In this document: positions 7,888 to 16,592 of the stretch, in pieces
Layout of the letters: each line of letters starts with the position of its first letter
How positions within the stretch are numbered: position 1 is the first letter of the stretch
Source: Gemmiger sp. An87
GTDB taxonomy: Bacteria; Bacillota; Clostridia; Oscillospirales; Ruminococcaceae
Length of the DNA stretch: 64,000 nt
Assembly (NCBI RefSeq): GCF_002159185.1
Contig: NZ_NFHD01000013.1
Span: 1-64,000, forward strand
Reading direction: 5' to 3'
Notes under the pieces: generated by a model
The model's database searches: none
What the model was told of the DNA's origin: nothing
The model's input: the letters and a program-made list of their open reading frames with translations, nothing else
Program-made: the position numbers and the translations under genes

Positions 7888-8562
7888 ATGGGTCTGATCA
7901 GTCCTGCCCAGCTGCTGGTTTGGGTGATGCGCGGCCTTGCCATGCTGCTGGCCATTCCGGTGCACGAGTCCGCCCACGCCTGGGCCAGTGCCAAACTGGG
8001 CGATCCCACCGCAAAAAATATGGGGCGGCTTTCGCTGAATCCTATGGCGCACTTCGATTTGCTGGGCGCGGTTTGTATGATTGTGGTGGGCATCGGCTGG
8101 GCCAAGCCGGTGCCGGTGTATCCTCAGCGGTACAAGAATCCCAAAACGGGCATGGCCCTCAGCGCGGCGGCAGGGCCGATTTCCAACCTGCTGCTGGCGT
8201 ATCTGTCTATGATGCTGTATAAGCTGGCATACTATTTCCTGCCGGCGGGAATGCTGGCAGAGCTGGTGCTGTATTTCCTTTACTATATGGTGGCCATCAA
8301 CGTGTCGCTGGCAGTGTTCAACCTGCTGCCGGTGCCGCCCTTCGACGGCAGCCGCATTCTGCTGCTGGTGCTGCCCCGGCGGTTGTATTTCCAGGTGATG
8401 CAGTACGAGCGCCAGATCTTCATCGGTATGTTCCTTCTGTTGATGTTTGGTGTGTTCGATACGCCCCTCTACTGGCTGAATAACGGCATGTGGAATATTT
8501 TGAACCACGCCACCGCCTTCATTGACCGGGCGGTTTATATGGCAGCGGGCGTTGCGGTGTAA
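7888..8562 (+). CDS. Site-2 protease family (M50) membrane metalloprotease
   Basis: Polytopic membrane zinc protease of 224 residues of the YwhC/SpoIVFB-like M50 family. HESAH (residues 26-30) is the HExxH zinc site within the first membrane segment, and PPFDGSRIL (D153) supplies the third ligand in the conserved 'DG' motif. AAAGPISNLLLA is the family's glycine-rich segment. Five to six hydrophobic segments are seen. The ATG at 7888 follows AAAAGGGAG. It is followed after 12 bases by scpA, the usual Firmicutes order, so it shares that transcript. The natural substrate is unknown. Confidence 0.9.
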   Translation: MGLISPAQLLVWVMRGLAMLLAIPVHESAHAWASAKLGDPTAKNMGRLSLNPMAHFDLLGAVCMIVVGIGWAKPVPVYPQRYKNPKTGMALSAAAGPISNLLLAYLSMMLYKLAYYFLPAGMLAELVLYFLYYMVAINVSLAVFNLLPVPPFDGSRILLLVLPRRLYFQVMQYERQIFIGMFLLLMFGVFDTPLYWLNNGMWNILNHATAFIDRAVYMAAGVAV

Positions 8563-8574
8563 GGAGGAAAAAGT

Positions 8575-9294
8575 ATGGAGACTTTGACCTTCCACCTGGA
8601 GGAATTCGACGGCCCGTTGGACGTGCTGCTTTATCTTGTGAGCAAAAACAAGATGAACATCTACGACATCCCCATTCTGGAGCTGATCGATCAGTACACC
8701 AGTCTGATCAACGGCTTGCAGGAAAACCGGATGGAGGTGGCCAGCGAGTTCATCGAGATGGCCGCCCGCCTGGTGCAGATGAAGAGCTTTCTGCTTCTGC
8801 CCCGCAGCGAGGAAGCGGAGCGGATGAAGGAAGAGCTCACCGGCCAGCTGATCGAATACAGCGCCTGCAAGGAGGTGGCCCGCCAGCTGGGCGAACAGGC
8901 TGCCAGCCATTGCAGCTTTGTGCGCCCGCCCATGGAGCTGGAGCAGGATAACACCTACCGCCTGACCCATGAGGCCGGTCTGCTTGCCCAGGCCATGGAG
9001 CTGCTGCTGGGCCGGGGCAAGCGCCGCAAGGCCGCGCCCAGCCAGCAAAGCTTTGAGCCTCTGGTCACCGCGCCCTTTGTGTCGGTGGCAAGCCGGGTGG
9101 TGCATGTGCTGCGCAGCATTGTCACCGGCCGGGTGGCAAGCCTGCGAGGGCTGTTTAACCGGGGCGGCAGCCGCAGCCAGACGGTGGCAACCTTTCTGGC
9201 CGTGCTGGAGCTGATCCGCGCGGGCCGGATTGAGATCGACGAGCAGGAGACCCTCACCGTGCGCCGGGGCCGGATGAAGAAACAGGAGAGTTGA
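8575..9294 (+). CDS. scpA: Segregation and condensation protein A
   Basis: Kleisin subunit of 239 residues of the SMC-ScpAB condensin complex, which acts on chromosome organisation and segregation. The N-terminal SMC-neck-binding part contains FDGPLDVLLYLVSKNKMNIYDIPI, the family hallmark. The C-terminal winged helix (residues 165-235; FLAVLELIRAGRIEIDEQE) contacts the SMC head. An AGGAGG ribosome binding site precedes the start. It is followed directly by scpB, whose possible TTG start overlaps the scpA stop. Confidence 0.95.
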   Translation: METLTFHLEEFDGPLDVLLYLVSKNKMNIYDIPILELIDQYTSLINGLQENRMEVASEFIEMAARLVQMKSFLLLPRSEEAERMKEELTGQLIEYSACKEVARQLGEQAASHCSFVRPPMELEQDNTYRLTHEAGLLAQAMELLLGRGKRRKAAPSQQSFEPLVTAPFVSVASRVVHVLRSIVTGRVASLRGLFNRGGSRSQTVATFLAVLELIRAGRIEIDEQETLTVRRGRMKKQES

Positions 9295-9302
9295 CAAAAG
9301 GC

Positions 9303-9869
9303 ATGACACAAAAGGAAAAGGAATACAAGGCGGCTGTGGAAGCCATCCTGTTTGCCCATGGCGACGCCATCGGGGCGGACAAGATCGCCGAGGCGCTGGA
9401 GATCCCGAAGGATCAGACGGTGGCCATTCTGGAGCAGCTGCAGAAGGAATACGAAAAGGCAGACCGGGGCCTGTGCATCCTGCCTCTGGGCGACAAGTGG
9501 CAGATGGCCACCAAGACCGCTGTGCAGGAGCCGGTGAAACGGGTACTGGACAACCGGCGCAACACACCCCTTTCCCAGGCGGCGCTGGAGGTGCTGGCGA
9601 TCATCGCTTACAACCAGCCGGTGTCCCGCGGATTTGTGGAGCAGGTGCGTGGGGTGGACTCCTCGTCCACCATTGCAAAGCTGATGGAAAAGGGTCTGGT
9701 GGAGGAAGCCGGACGGCTGGACCTGCCCGGCCGGCCCATCAGCCTGTGTACTACCGAGGTGTTTCTGCGCACCTTCGGTCTGGCCACACTGGAGCAGCTG
9801 CCCCCTCTGCATGAGGGCGACGGTGTTCAGCTGGAGATGGCGGGCAGTACGGGCGAAACCCAGGCCTGA
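9303..9869 (+). CDS. scpB: Segregation and condensation protein B
   Basis: Winged-helix partner of ScpA of 188 residues. The two winged-helix units are visible: residues 5-75 (AAVEAILFAHGDAIGADKIAEAL) and about 90-165 (LSQAALEVLAIIAYNQPVSR, then DLPGRPISLCTTEVFLRTFGL), both typical of ScpB. The ATG at 9303 is preferred because the alternative TTG at 9291 is only two bases from its ribosome binding site. Spacing and shared function place it in one operon with scpA. Confidence 0.94.
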   Translation: MTQKEKEYKAAVEAILFAHGDAIGADKIAEALEIPKDQTVAILEQLQKEYEKADRGLCILPLGDKWQMATKTAVQEPVKRVLDNRRNTPLSQAALEVLAIIAYNQPVSRGFVEQVRGVDSSSTIAKLMEKGLVEEAGRLDLPGRPISLCTTEVFLRTFGLATLEQLPPLHEGDGVQLEMAGSTGETQA

Positions 9870-9908
9870 GCCATCTGCATGAAGCAAAAGGGATAAGGAG
9901 GCGAACCG

Positions 9909-10730
9909 ATGGCCGTTGTATGGCTGATCCTGAAGGGGATCGGGTGGATTCTGCTGGTGCTTCTGGCGCTGCTCATCGCTGCGCTTCTGGTTCCGGTGAC
10001 CGCTGAGCTCTGCTATGAGAAGGGCGAATTCAGTGCGGCGCTGCGGGTGTTGGCGATACGGATAAAGCTGTATCCCCGCCCGGAGAAACCGGAAAAGCCC
10101 AAAAAACAAAAGAAAGTCCAAAAGCCGAAAAAAGCAAAGCGTACACCAGAGCGGCCGCAGCCGCTGCAAACGGTGGACAAACCGGCGGAAAAAGAAATGG
10201 CAGCCCCGGAGCAACCGCCCGCACAGAGCATGCAGGCGGAAATGCCCGGGCAAAAAAAGGCTGCGCCCCGGCCTGCCGCCCGGCCGATCGGCAAAGCCAC
10301 TGCTCAGCCGACGCAGCAAAAGACGGACAAGGCCCAGACAAAGCAGACAACCCAACCGAAGCCGGAAAAAACATTGCAGGAAACCCTGGACTGGGTGCTT
10401 ACTTGGGTACGCACCGGCGGCCAGATTCTGCGACGCCTGCTGGAAGGATTCAAGATCCACCACATCCGAATCTACCTGCCTGTACACCGGGAAAATGCGG
10501 CATCCACCGCGCTGGCCGTGGGCGCGGTACATGCAGGTCTTGGCGCCAGCTTCGGTGTGTTGCAGAATTTTCTGAATCTGCGCATGGAACAGCTGGTTAT
10601 CGAACCGGATTACACCGGCGAACACCAGGGGCAGGAACATTTTTCTTGTAAAATCACGTCGCATCTGATTATAATGGTAATAACAGGAGTCTGGGCGCTG
10701 CTTCGCCTGCGCAAGGAAAAGCTGATTTAA
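9909..10730 (+). CDS. DUF2953 protein (YtfI-like)
   Basis: Protein of 273 residues with an N-terminal membrane helix (residues 5-33), a Lys/Pro/Gln-rich low-complexity linker from about 55 to 160 rich in KPEKP and QPTQQK stretches, and a conserved C-terminal region (WVRTGGQILRRLLEGFKIHHIRIYLPV onwards). That arrangement and position directly before ytfJ match B. subtilis ytfI (DUF2953). The molecular role is unknown; in Bacillus it accompanies spore germination gene ytfJ/gerW. The ribosome binding site is AAGGAGG. Confidence 0.8.
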   Translation: MAVVWLILKGIGWILLVLLALLIAALLVPVTAELCYEKGEFSAALRVLAIRIKLYPRPEKPEKPKKQKKVQKPKKAKRTPERPQPLQTVDKPAEKEMAAPEQPPAQSMQAEMPGQKKAAPRPAARPIGKATAQPTQQKTDKAQTKQTTQPKPEKTLQETLDWVLTWVRTGGQILRRLLEGFKIHHIRIYLPVHRENAASTALAVGAVHAGLGASFGVLQNFLNLRMEQLVIEPDYTGEHQGQEHFSCKITSHLIIMVITGVWALLRLRKEKLI

Positions 10731-10809
10731 CGGCCGCCCGGCTTGCATGAAAACAAATGAAACACTCCGGCTTTGCAAGAGCCGGTTGCATCACAGGAGG
10801 GAAACGACT

Positions 10810-11205
10810 ATGGCTGAACGTCCGCTTGAGGGGATGATGAGCGTCACCCTGGACAAGATCCGTGAGATGGTAGGCTCCAACACCATCATCGGCGAACCCA
10901 TCACGCTGGAGGGTACCACCATTCTGCCGGTGTCCAAGGTTACTTTTGGTTTTGCGTCCGGCGGTTCCGACTTCGGCGCCAAGACCACCAAGGAGCTGTT
11001 CGGCGGCGGAAGCGGCGCGGGTGTGTCGGTCACCCCGGTGGCCTTCCTGATCGTCAAGGACGGCAACGTGCGCACCATCCAGCTGGCGAACCACAACAGC
11101 ACCGTAGACCGGGCTCTGAACATGGTGCCCGAGTTGGTGGACAAGCTCACCGGCCTGCTGAACAAGAGTGAGGCTGCCGCAGCCGACCCGGCTCAGAAAC
11201 AGTAA
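10810..11205 (+). CDS. ytfJ: Sporulation/germination protein YtfJ (GerW)
   Basis: Protein of 131 residues. The core GSNTIIGEPITLEGTTILPVSKVTFGFASGGSDFG with a glycine-rich patch (FGGGSGAGVSVTPVAFLIV) is the sporulation_YtfJ family signature. In Bacillus GerW is needed for normal dipicolinate-dependent germination. The ATG at 10810 has AGGAGG about seven bases upstream. Neighbouring DUF2953 repeats the Bacillus ytfI-ytfJ pair. It ends at an intrinsic terminator. Confidence 0.93.
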   Translation: MAERPLEGMMSVTLDKIREMVGSNTIIGEPITLEGTTILPVSKVTFGFASGGSDFGAKTTKELFGGGSGAGVSVTPVAFLIVKDGNVRTIQLANHNSTVDRALNMVPELVDKLTGLLNKSEAAAADPAQKQ

Positions 11206-11212
11206 ACCAAGC

Positions 11213-11245
11213 CGGGCGGCATGTTGAATCTGCCGCCCGCTTTTT
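11213..11245 (+). terminator. Terminator after ytfJ
   Basis: CGGGCGGCA (11213-11221) pairs with TGCCGCCCG (11231-11239), followed by CTTTTT. It ends the scpAB-ytfJ operon. Confidence 0.85.
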
Positions 11246-11281
11246 CTGCAATCAACCAACAGAGAATACGAGGAACGGATT

Positions 11282-12124
11282 ATGGCATTGGAACGAGTAC
11301 AAAAGGTAATGGCCGAGCAGGGCATGTGCTCCCGCCGTGCAGCGGAGCAGATCATTCTGGAGGGCCGGGTGAAGGTGAACGGCCACCCGGTGAACCTGGG
11401 CGATAAAATGGACGTGAACCGGGATACCCTGAGCATCGATGGTCAGCGCATCCGCCTGGAGAAAAAGCAGGAATATCACTACCTGATGCTGCACAAGCCC
11501 CGTGGCTTTGTGACTACCACCAGCGACGAGCGCGGCCGCAAGACCGTAATGGACCTGCTGGCTGATTATCCGGTGCGGGTGTTCCCGGTGGGCCGTCTGG
11601 ATAAGGACAGTGAGGGCCTGCTGCTGCTCACCAACGACGGCGGCTTTGCCAACCTGATGATGCACCCCTCCCACGGCGTGAGCAAGCTCTACCGGGTAAC
11701 CGTGCGTCCCCGTGCGGACGAGAGCCAGGTTATTGCTCTGAGCAAGGGTGTTACCCTGGACGACGGCAGTGTCACCCAGCCCGCGGTGATCAACGTGGTG
11801 GTGGATGAGCCGGGCCGTACCGTGATGGAAATGACCATCAAGGAGGGCAAGAACCGGCAGATCCGCCGCATGTGTGAGGCGGTGGGCCTGGAGGTTATCC
11901 GCTTGCGCCGCAGTGCCATGGGCGCGGTGAAGCTGGGCATGCTCCAGCCCGGCCAGTACCGGGAGCTGACCAAGAGCGAGGTGGCCGCCCTGCGTGCCGC
12001 TGCCCAGAAGGGCAAGGCCCGCTCCCAGACTCAGCGCGCCCAGGAGGCCGCTGAGCAGCGCCGCGAGCACCAGAAAAAGCGCAGCACCGCTCCCTCCCGG
12101 CCCAGCCGGCCCCGGCGCGGCTGA
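11282..12124 (+). CDS. rluB: 23S rRNA pseudouridine synthase (RluB family)
   Basis: rRNA pseudouridine synthase of 280 residues. An N-terminal S4 RNA-binding domain (residues 3-50, RVQKVMAEQGMCSRRAAEQIILEGRVKVNG) is followed by the RsuA/RluB catalytic domain with the active-site motif GRLDKDSEGLLLLTNDG (D107). KEGKNRQIRRM near residue 195 is the family's second signature. The last 45 residues are a highly basic, low-complexity tail (QKGKARSQTQRAQ onward), probably RNA-binding. It is transcribed alone and ends in a near-perfect hairpin. Confidence 0.93.
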   Translation: MALERVQKVMAEQGMCSRRAAEQIILEGRVKVNGHPVNLGDKMDVNRDTLSIDGQRIRLEKKQEYHYLMLHKPRGFVTTTSDERGRKTVMDLLADYPVRVFPVGRLDKDSEGLLLLTNDGGFANLMMHPSHGVSKLYRVTVRPRADESQVIALSKGVTLDDGSVTQPAVINVVVDEPGRTVMEMTIKEGKNRQIRRMCEAVGLEVIRLRRSAMGAVKLGMLQPGQYRELTKSEVAALRAAAQKGKARSQTQRAQEAAEQRREHQKKRSTAPSRPSRPRRG

Positions 12125-12148
12125 TCGCACCCGAATCAAATAAAACAG

Positions 12149-12185
12149 GCCCCCGGCCTGCCGCAACATGCGGCAGGCCGGGGGC
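12149..12185. terminator. Bidirectional terminator between rluB and the hydrogenase gene
   Basis: Seventeen-base perfect arms (12149-12165 and 12169-12185) with a three-base loop; short T tracts only. It lies between converging genes. Confidence 0.8.
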
Positions 12186-12202
12186 TTTGCTGTGGTTAAA
12201 TC

Positions 12203-13600
12203 TTATTCACCGGAGACAGGCTGGCCCTTCAACAGACCGCTGCAATCTCGATAGTTGGTGTGCAGCATCTGTTCGGCCATCTCGCTGAGGGGCTGGCCGT
12301 AGAACTCCTCGTACACCTGTTTGATCTCCGGGTTCTCATGGCTGGTGCGCAGCTCCATGGAGCAGTCCCGCCGGTAAAGGGCGGTGATGCGCTGTTTGCG
12401 GGTCTCATCCGCGTCCCGCATAATGTTTTTGGGCTGCCCGCCGCCATCAATGCAGCCGCCGGGGCAGGCCATGACCTCCACAAAGTGGTATTGCTTGCCG
12501 CTTTCCTTCATGCGCTGCAAAAAGGCGCGGGCATTGGCGGTGCCGTAAACCACCGCAACCTGAAGCGTCTGATCGCCGATCTCCACCTGAGCCTCCCGCA
12601 CGCCCTCGTAACCGCGAACCGGGGTCAGGTTCAGCAGGCTCTGGGGAGCGCTTTCGCCGGTCAGATAGGAATAGGCGGTGCGCAGGGCGGCTTCCATCAC
12701 GCCGCCGGTGTTGCCGAAGATCACGCCCGCGCCCGAAGCCTGACCCATCAGGGAGTCGTAGGCGGAATCCTCCAGTGCGTTCCAGTTCACCCCTTCGGCC
12801 TTGGCCCAGCGGGCCAGCTCCCGGGTGGTGATCACCTGGTCGGTGTCCCGCAGACCGGGAATCCCCAGATGGTCTGCAGCGCCGTGCAGCTCCTGACGGC
12901 GAATTTCAAACTTCTTGGCGGTGCAGGGGGTGAGCGCCACATGCACGATCTTCTCCGGGTCTAGTCCCATCTTTTTGGCAAAATAGGTTTTGACCGTGGG
13001 TCCCTGCATGCCGATGGGGCTCTTTGCGGTGGAGAGGTGGGGCAGCAGCTCGGGGGCGTACATCTCGGCAAAGTGGACCCAGCCGGGGCAGCAGCTGGTA
13101 AACTGGGGCAGGGGCCGGTCCTTTTCGGTGATGCGGCGGATCAGCTCACTGGCCTCCTCCACGATGGTCAGGTCGGCGGCAAAGTTGGTGTCCAGCACAT
13201 AGTCGGCGCCCAGAGCACGCAGCAGCGCCACCATTTTGCCTTCCACAAAAGCGCCGGGCTCCATGCCGAATTCCTCGCCCAGCGCGGCGCGCACCGAGGG
13301 AGATGTGCTGACCACCAGCACCCGGTCGGGGTCAGCGGCTGCCTGGCGGACCTGGGGACATTCGTCCCGCTCCACAATGCTGTCCACCGGGCAGACGTTG
13401 GCGCACTGGCCGCAGTAGATACAGATGGCGCGGTTTCCGGTGTCCTCCAGTGTGTAGCTGCCGTGCACTCCCATCAGGTTGGTGCAGGCTTCCTTGCACA
13501 TGCCACAGCGGATGCAGGCCTGCTCATGACGCAGGATACTGGGATTGTCCTCCTCAATGGGGACGCGGACGGATAAGGGCAGATGGTTCAGTTTCCTCAC
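12203..13600 (-). CDS. [FeFe] hydrogenase, 2x[4Fe-4S] plus H-cluster domain
   Basis: Cytoplasmic iron hydrogenase of 465 residues, catalysing reversible reduction of protons to H2 with ferredoxin. Two N-terminal [4Fe-4S] sites are formed by C29/32/35/39 and C60/63/66/70. The H-cluster motifs are L1 TSCCPGW (168-174), L2 TPCTAKKFE (224-232) and L3 MACPGGCIDGGGQP (377-390). L2 begins with Thr where group A enzymes have Met, a feature I associate with the group B (CpIII-like) branch. There is no extra N-terminal domain, so it is a compact monomeric type. The GTG start lies close to AAAGGA. The promoter carries a Fur-box-like element. Confidence 0.93.
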   Translation of the reverse strand: MRKLNHLPLSVRVPIEEDNPSILRHEQACIRCGMCKEACTNLMGVHGSYTLEDTGNRAICIYCGQCANVCPVDSIVERDECPQVRQAAADPDRVLVVSTSPSVRAALGEEFGMEPGAFVEGKMVALLRALGADYVLDTNFAADLTIVEEASELIRRITEKDRPLPQFTSCCPGWVHFAEMYAPELLPHLSTAKSPIGMQGPTVKTYFAKKMGLDPEKIVHVALTPCTAKKFEIRRQELHGAADHLGIPGLRDTDQVITTRELARWAKAEGVNWNALEDSAYDSLMGQASGAGVIFGNTGGVMEAALRTAYSYLTGESAPQSLLNLTPVRGYEGVREAQVEIGDQTLQVAVVYGTANARAFLQRMKESGKQYHFVEVMACPGGCIDGGGQPKNIMRDADETRKQRITALYRRDCSMELRTSHENPEIKQVYEEFYGQPLSEMAEQMLHTNYRDCSGLLKGQPVSGE

Positions 13601-13663
13601 ATTCCTTTCTTTGTGATAGGTTATGTATTCTTCCTTCTGGAATCCGAAAATAGTCGGGCTTTA

Positions 13664-13692
13664 ATTATAGTAATTATTATCATTAATATCAA
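13664..13692 (-). promoter_or_regulatory. Hydrogenase promoter with Fur-box-like spacer
   Basis: On the minus strand TTGATA (13692-13687), a 17-base spacer and TATAAT (13669-13664). The 19-mer at 13687-13669 matches the Fur box consensus (GATAATGATAATCATTATC) at 14 of 19 positions by my count and covers the spacer, so an iron-loaded Fur would block the promoter. Confidence 0.6.
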
Positions 13693-13822
13693 CTGACAAA
13701 GCAGCCAAAATATTTAGCAGTATTTTGGAGATTTTCACAGGTGGGCCTCAAGCGGAGCTGGAAATAAAAAACAGCGCCCTTTTCTTTTGGAAAAGAGCGC
13801 TGCACAAGGCAAGGGGCAGAAT

Positions 13823-14593
13823 TCATCTTACAAGACAAAGAGGCGAAGCGGGCGAAAGAAAAACGACGCATACCGCCATACACAAGGGCTGGTGTACCAG
13901 ATAGACCGGCAGACTTTTGCGCCCCAGCCAGTCCAGCCCCGGCAGCCGCAGCCGGGCTGCCTGCTTCACACCCTCGCTGGCAAACAGCAGCGGCCGGGCA
14001 AAGTAGCCTGCCAGAAAAAGAAAATACCAGGGCAGAATGGAAAAATAATCGCTGGAGAAAAAGCCCGGGAAGGGAAAGCCCAGCACCGTGAGCAGGCGGG
14101 AGCGGTAAAGGGCGTCCGGCAACTGCCAAATCCGCCATGTGCCAAGGCCCAGCCAGCCCTGGTTCACCGGCCAGAACACCGCCAGCAGCACAAGGCTTAC
14201 TGCAAGGCCTGCGGCTGCCCATCGGCCATGCAGCAGCCGGTCCACTGGAATGGTGAGCAGGGTAGCACAGCCCAGGAAGGTGAGCACCCCGCACCACACC
14301 GCCTGATCCGGCACCGCAATCAGGGTCACGACGGTGATCAGCAGTCCGCAGCCGTTGAGCAGAAGGCCCCGGCGAAATGCATGCTGCCTGCCCCAGTGCC
14401 AGCACAGACCGCTGATGAAAATGAAGGAGCAGCAGATGCACCGCTCCCACACCCGCACCGGCCACCGGGCGGGCCACAGCGGATCGAAGCCCCAGATCAC
14501 GTATACATCAAATAAAAGGTGATACAGCACCATGTTGGCCAATGCCAGGCCCCGCAGCCCGTCGATCAGATGCCAGCGTTCCTTCGTCTGCAT
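13823..14593 (-). CDS. DUF1624 / heparan-alpha-glucosaminide N-acetyltransferase-like membrane protein
   Basis: Integral membrane protein of 256 residues with about seven to eight hydrophobic segments. The N-terminus RWHLIDGLRGLALANMVLYHLLFD is the hallmark of the DUF1624/HGSNAT family of transmembrane acetyltransferases. FFSSDYFSILPWYFLFLAGYF and KSLPVYLVHQPL are further family segments. It probably acetylates a cell-envelope or glycan amine from acetyl-CoA, but the substrate is not shown. The ATG at 14593 is preceded by GGGGAGGG; 44 upstream in-frame codons are rejected. It stands alone, divergent from yicC. Confidence 0.78.
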   Translation of the reverse strand: MQTKERWHLIDGLRGLALANMVLYHLLFDVYVIWGFDPLWPARWPVRVWERCICCSFIFISGLCWHWGRQHAFRRGLLLNGCGLLITVVTLIAVPDQAVWCGVLTFLGCATLLTIPVDRLLHGRWAAAGLAVSLVLLAVFWPVNQGWLGLGTWRIWQLPDALYRSRLLTVLGFPFPGFFSSDYFSILPWYFLFLAGYFARPLLFASEGVKQAARLRLPGLDWLGRKSLPVYLVHQPLCMAVCVVFLSPASPLCLVR

Positions 14594-14688
14594 GAAAAAC
14601 CCTCCCCAAAGCCGGAAAATCAACGCATTCATTGTAATATAAGGCGGCGGGCAAAACAAGGGCGGCCGGACGCAGGGTGATAAAAAAC

Positions 14689-14717
14689 TTGCAATGAAGC
14701 GCCAAACCGAGTAGAAT
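14689..14717 (+). promoter_or_regulatory. Promoter of the yicC-remA-gmk-priA cluster
   Basis: TTGCAA (14689-14694), a 17-base spacer and TAGAAT (14712-14717). The leader to the yicC ATG is about 100 bases. Confidence 0.65.
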
Positions 14718-14823
14718 AATAGCATGTATATTTAAATGGGGAAATGTGTCCGCAGCCGGTTTCAGGCCGGGCAGACCCCGGCGATTTCAATAACGATCCT
14801 AAGGGAACGAGGTGCCTTTATCA

Positions 14824-15702
14824 ATGGCTTTGAGCATGACCGGCTACGGCCGCGGCGAAGCAATCCTGAACGGACGGGACATCACCGTCGAGATCAAAAG
14901 CGTAAACTCCCGTTATTTTGAGTATTCCTCCCGCATCCCCCGCAGCTGTGCCTATCTGGACGACAAGCTGAAAAAACTGCTCAGCGCGAGCATCAGCCGG
15001 GGCAAGGTGGAGCTGAGCCTGCAGATGCAGAGTGTGGGCAGCCAGGATGTGGCGGTGGAGGTGGATCTGCCGCTGGCCAGGAGCTATGCCGACGCGCTGG
15101 CCGCTTTGTCTGAGCAGCTGGGCGTGAAGAACGATGCCACCGCCGGGCTCATCGCCCGCTACCCGGACGTGCTGAGCGTGCGCCATGCAGATGTGGACGA
15201 AGAGCAGCTGTGGCAGGATGTGAGCCAGGTGTGCACCATCGCCCTGGAAAACTTCGTGGCCATGCGAGCCGTGGAGGGCGAGAAGCTGAAGGCGGACGTG
15301 CTGGGCCGTCTCGCCACCATCGAAGCCAACGTGGGCAAGGTGGAGGAGGGCAGCGCCGAGCGTGTGCAGGCCTACACCCAGAAGCTGTACACCCGCCTGC
15401 AGACCATTCTGCAGGACCAGAACATCGACGAGGCGCGCATCCTCACCGAGGCTGCCATCTTCGGTGACAAGACCGCGGTGGATGAGGAGACGGTGCGCCT
15501 GCGCAGTCACATCGCCCAGTATCGCGAGATTCTGGAAAGCGACGGCCCGGTGGGCCGCAAGCTGGACTTCTTGACCCAGGAGCTGAACCGGGAAACCAAC
15601 ACCATCGGCTCCAAGTGCCAGGACATTGCCATCACCCGCATCGTGGTGGATACCAAGGCCGAGATCGAGAAGATCCGCGAGCAGATCCAGAACATCGAGT
15701 AA
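14824..15702 (+). CDS. yicC: YicC family endoribonuclease
   Basis: YicC/YloC-type protein of 292 residues, the usual family length; members are reported to act as endoribonucleases on RNA. The N-terminal MTGYGRG and EIKSVNSRYFEYS blocks and the C-terminal DUF1732 block (DFLTQELNRETNTIGSKCQDI and KAEIEKIREQIQNIE) are all conserved. The ATG at 14824 gives the canonical MALSMTGYG start and has a GAGGTG upstream; a GTG at 14812 overlaps that site. It heads the cluster with remA and gmk, as in Bacillus (yloC-remA-gmk). Confidence 0.93.
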   Translation: MALSMTGYGRGEAILNGRDITVEIKSVNSRYFEYSSRIPRSCAYLDDKLKKLLSASISRGKVELSLQMQSVGSQDVAVEVDLPLARSYADALAALSEQLGVKNDATAGLIARYPDVLSVRHADVDEEQLWQDVSQVCTIALENFVAMRAVEGEKLKADVLGRLATIEANVGKVEEGSAERVQAYTQKLYTRLQTILQDQNIDEARILTEAAIFGDKTAVDEETVRLRSHIAQYREILESDGPVGRKLDFLTQELNRETNTIGSKCQDIAITRIVVDTKAEIEKIREQIQNIE

Positions 15703-15714
15703 GGAGAGCCAAGC

Positions 15715-15993
15715 ATGAAACTGATCAACATCGGCTTTGGCAACATGGTCAGCGCCAACCGGCTGATCGCCATCGTGAGCCCGGAATCCGCGCCCATCAA
15801 GCGCATCGTGCAGGAAGCGCGGGACAAGGGCTCCCTCATCGACGCAACCTACGGCCGCCGTACCCGTGCGGTCATCATCATGGACTCGGACCATGTGATC
15901 CTGTCTGCTGTGCAGCCGGAGACCGTGGCCAACCGTCTGAACGACACCGACGATGCCGAGGATGAAATGGAGGACGAACTGGACAATGAATAA
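15715..15993 (+). CDS. remA: RemA family DNA-binding regulator (DUF370)
   Basis: DNA-binding protein of 92 residues of the RemA/YlzA family, which in Bacillus activates biofilm matrix and osmoprotection genes. The conserved start [20 protein letters not shown] and the middle [18 protein letters not shown] are typical. The acidic tail ([14 protein letters not shown]) varies in the family. The stop overlaps the gmk start by eight bases (ATGAATAA). Confidence 0.93.
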   Translation: MKLINIGFGNMVSANRLIAIVSPESAPIKRIVQEARDKGSLIDATYGRRTRAVIIMDSDHVILSAVQPETVANRLNDTDDAEDEMEDELDNE

Positions 15994-16558
15994 GGAACGC
16001 CATCTGATCGTAATTTCCGGGCCTTCCGGCTCCGGCAAAGACACGGTGGTCAAGCGGCTGATGGAGCTGCATCCGGAGATCGAGGTTTCGGTTTCCGCCA
16101 CCACCCGCCCCATGCGCTCCGGCGAAAAGGAAGGGGTAAACTACTTCTACCTGAGCCGCGAGGAGTTTGAGCGCCGCATTCAGGCGGGCGAGATCCTGGA
16201 GTACGCAGAATACTGCGAAAACTACTACGGTACCCCCAAGTCCGAGGTGGACAAGCGCATTGAAAACGGCATCACCGTGATCCTGGTCATCGAGGTGATC
16301 GGCGCGGGCAACATCAAGAAGATTTACCCCAATGCGGTGACCATCTTCGTCCGGCCGCCCAGCTACGGCGAGCTGGAGGAGCGGCTGCGGGGCCGCGGCA
16401 CCGAGACCGAAGAATCCATCCAGAAGCGCCTTGCCCGCGCGGTGGAGGAGATGGAGTATGCGGTGGATTATAACGAGGTTGTGATCAACGATACTGTGGA
16501 CGAGTGTGCCGAGGAAATCTACGGTCTGATTCAGAAGTATCAGCAGGAAGAAGAGTGA
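15986..16558 (+). CDS. gmk: Guanylate kinase
   Basis: Enzyme of 190 residues that phosphorylates GMP to GDP with ATP. The P-loop GPSGSGKDT is at residues 13-21, and the GMP-binding segment ([21 protein letters not shown]) follows. The lid [15 protein letters not shown] is canonical. The ATG overlaps the end of remA. The usual rpoZ (omega) and coaBC genes that follow gmk in many Firmicutes are absent; only 34 bases separate it from priA. Confidence 0.95.
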   Translation: MNKERHLIVISGPSGSGKDTVVKRLMELHPEIEVSVSATTRPMRSGEKEGVNYFYLSREEFERRIQAGEILEYAEYCENYYGTPKSEVDKRIENGITVILVIEVIGAGNIKKIYPNAVTIFVRPPSYGELEERLRGRGTETEESIQKRLARAVEEMEYAVDYNEVVINDTVDECAEEIYGLIQKYQQEEE

Positions 16559-16592
16559 CCCGCACCCAGCGGGCGGAAGGGAGCGCGGCGCG

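Noticed and set aside
16250-16330. An abnormal guanylate kinase motif (EVIGAG)
   Set aside because: Bacillus guanylate kinase has EVQGA at the same place, so only one residue differs.
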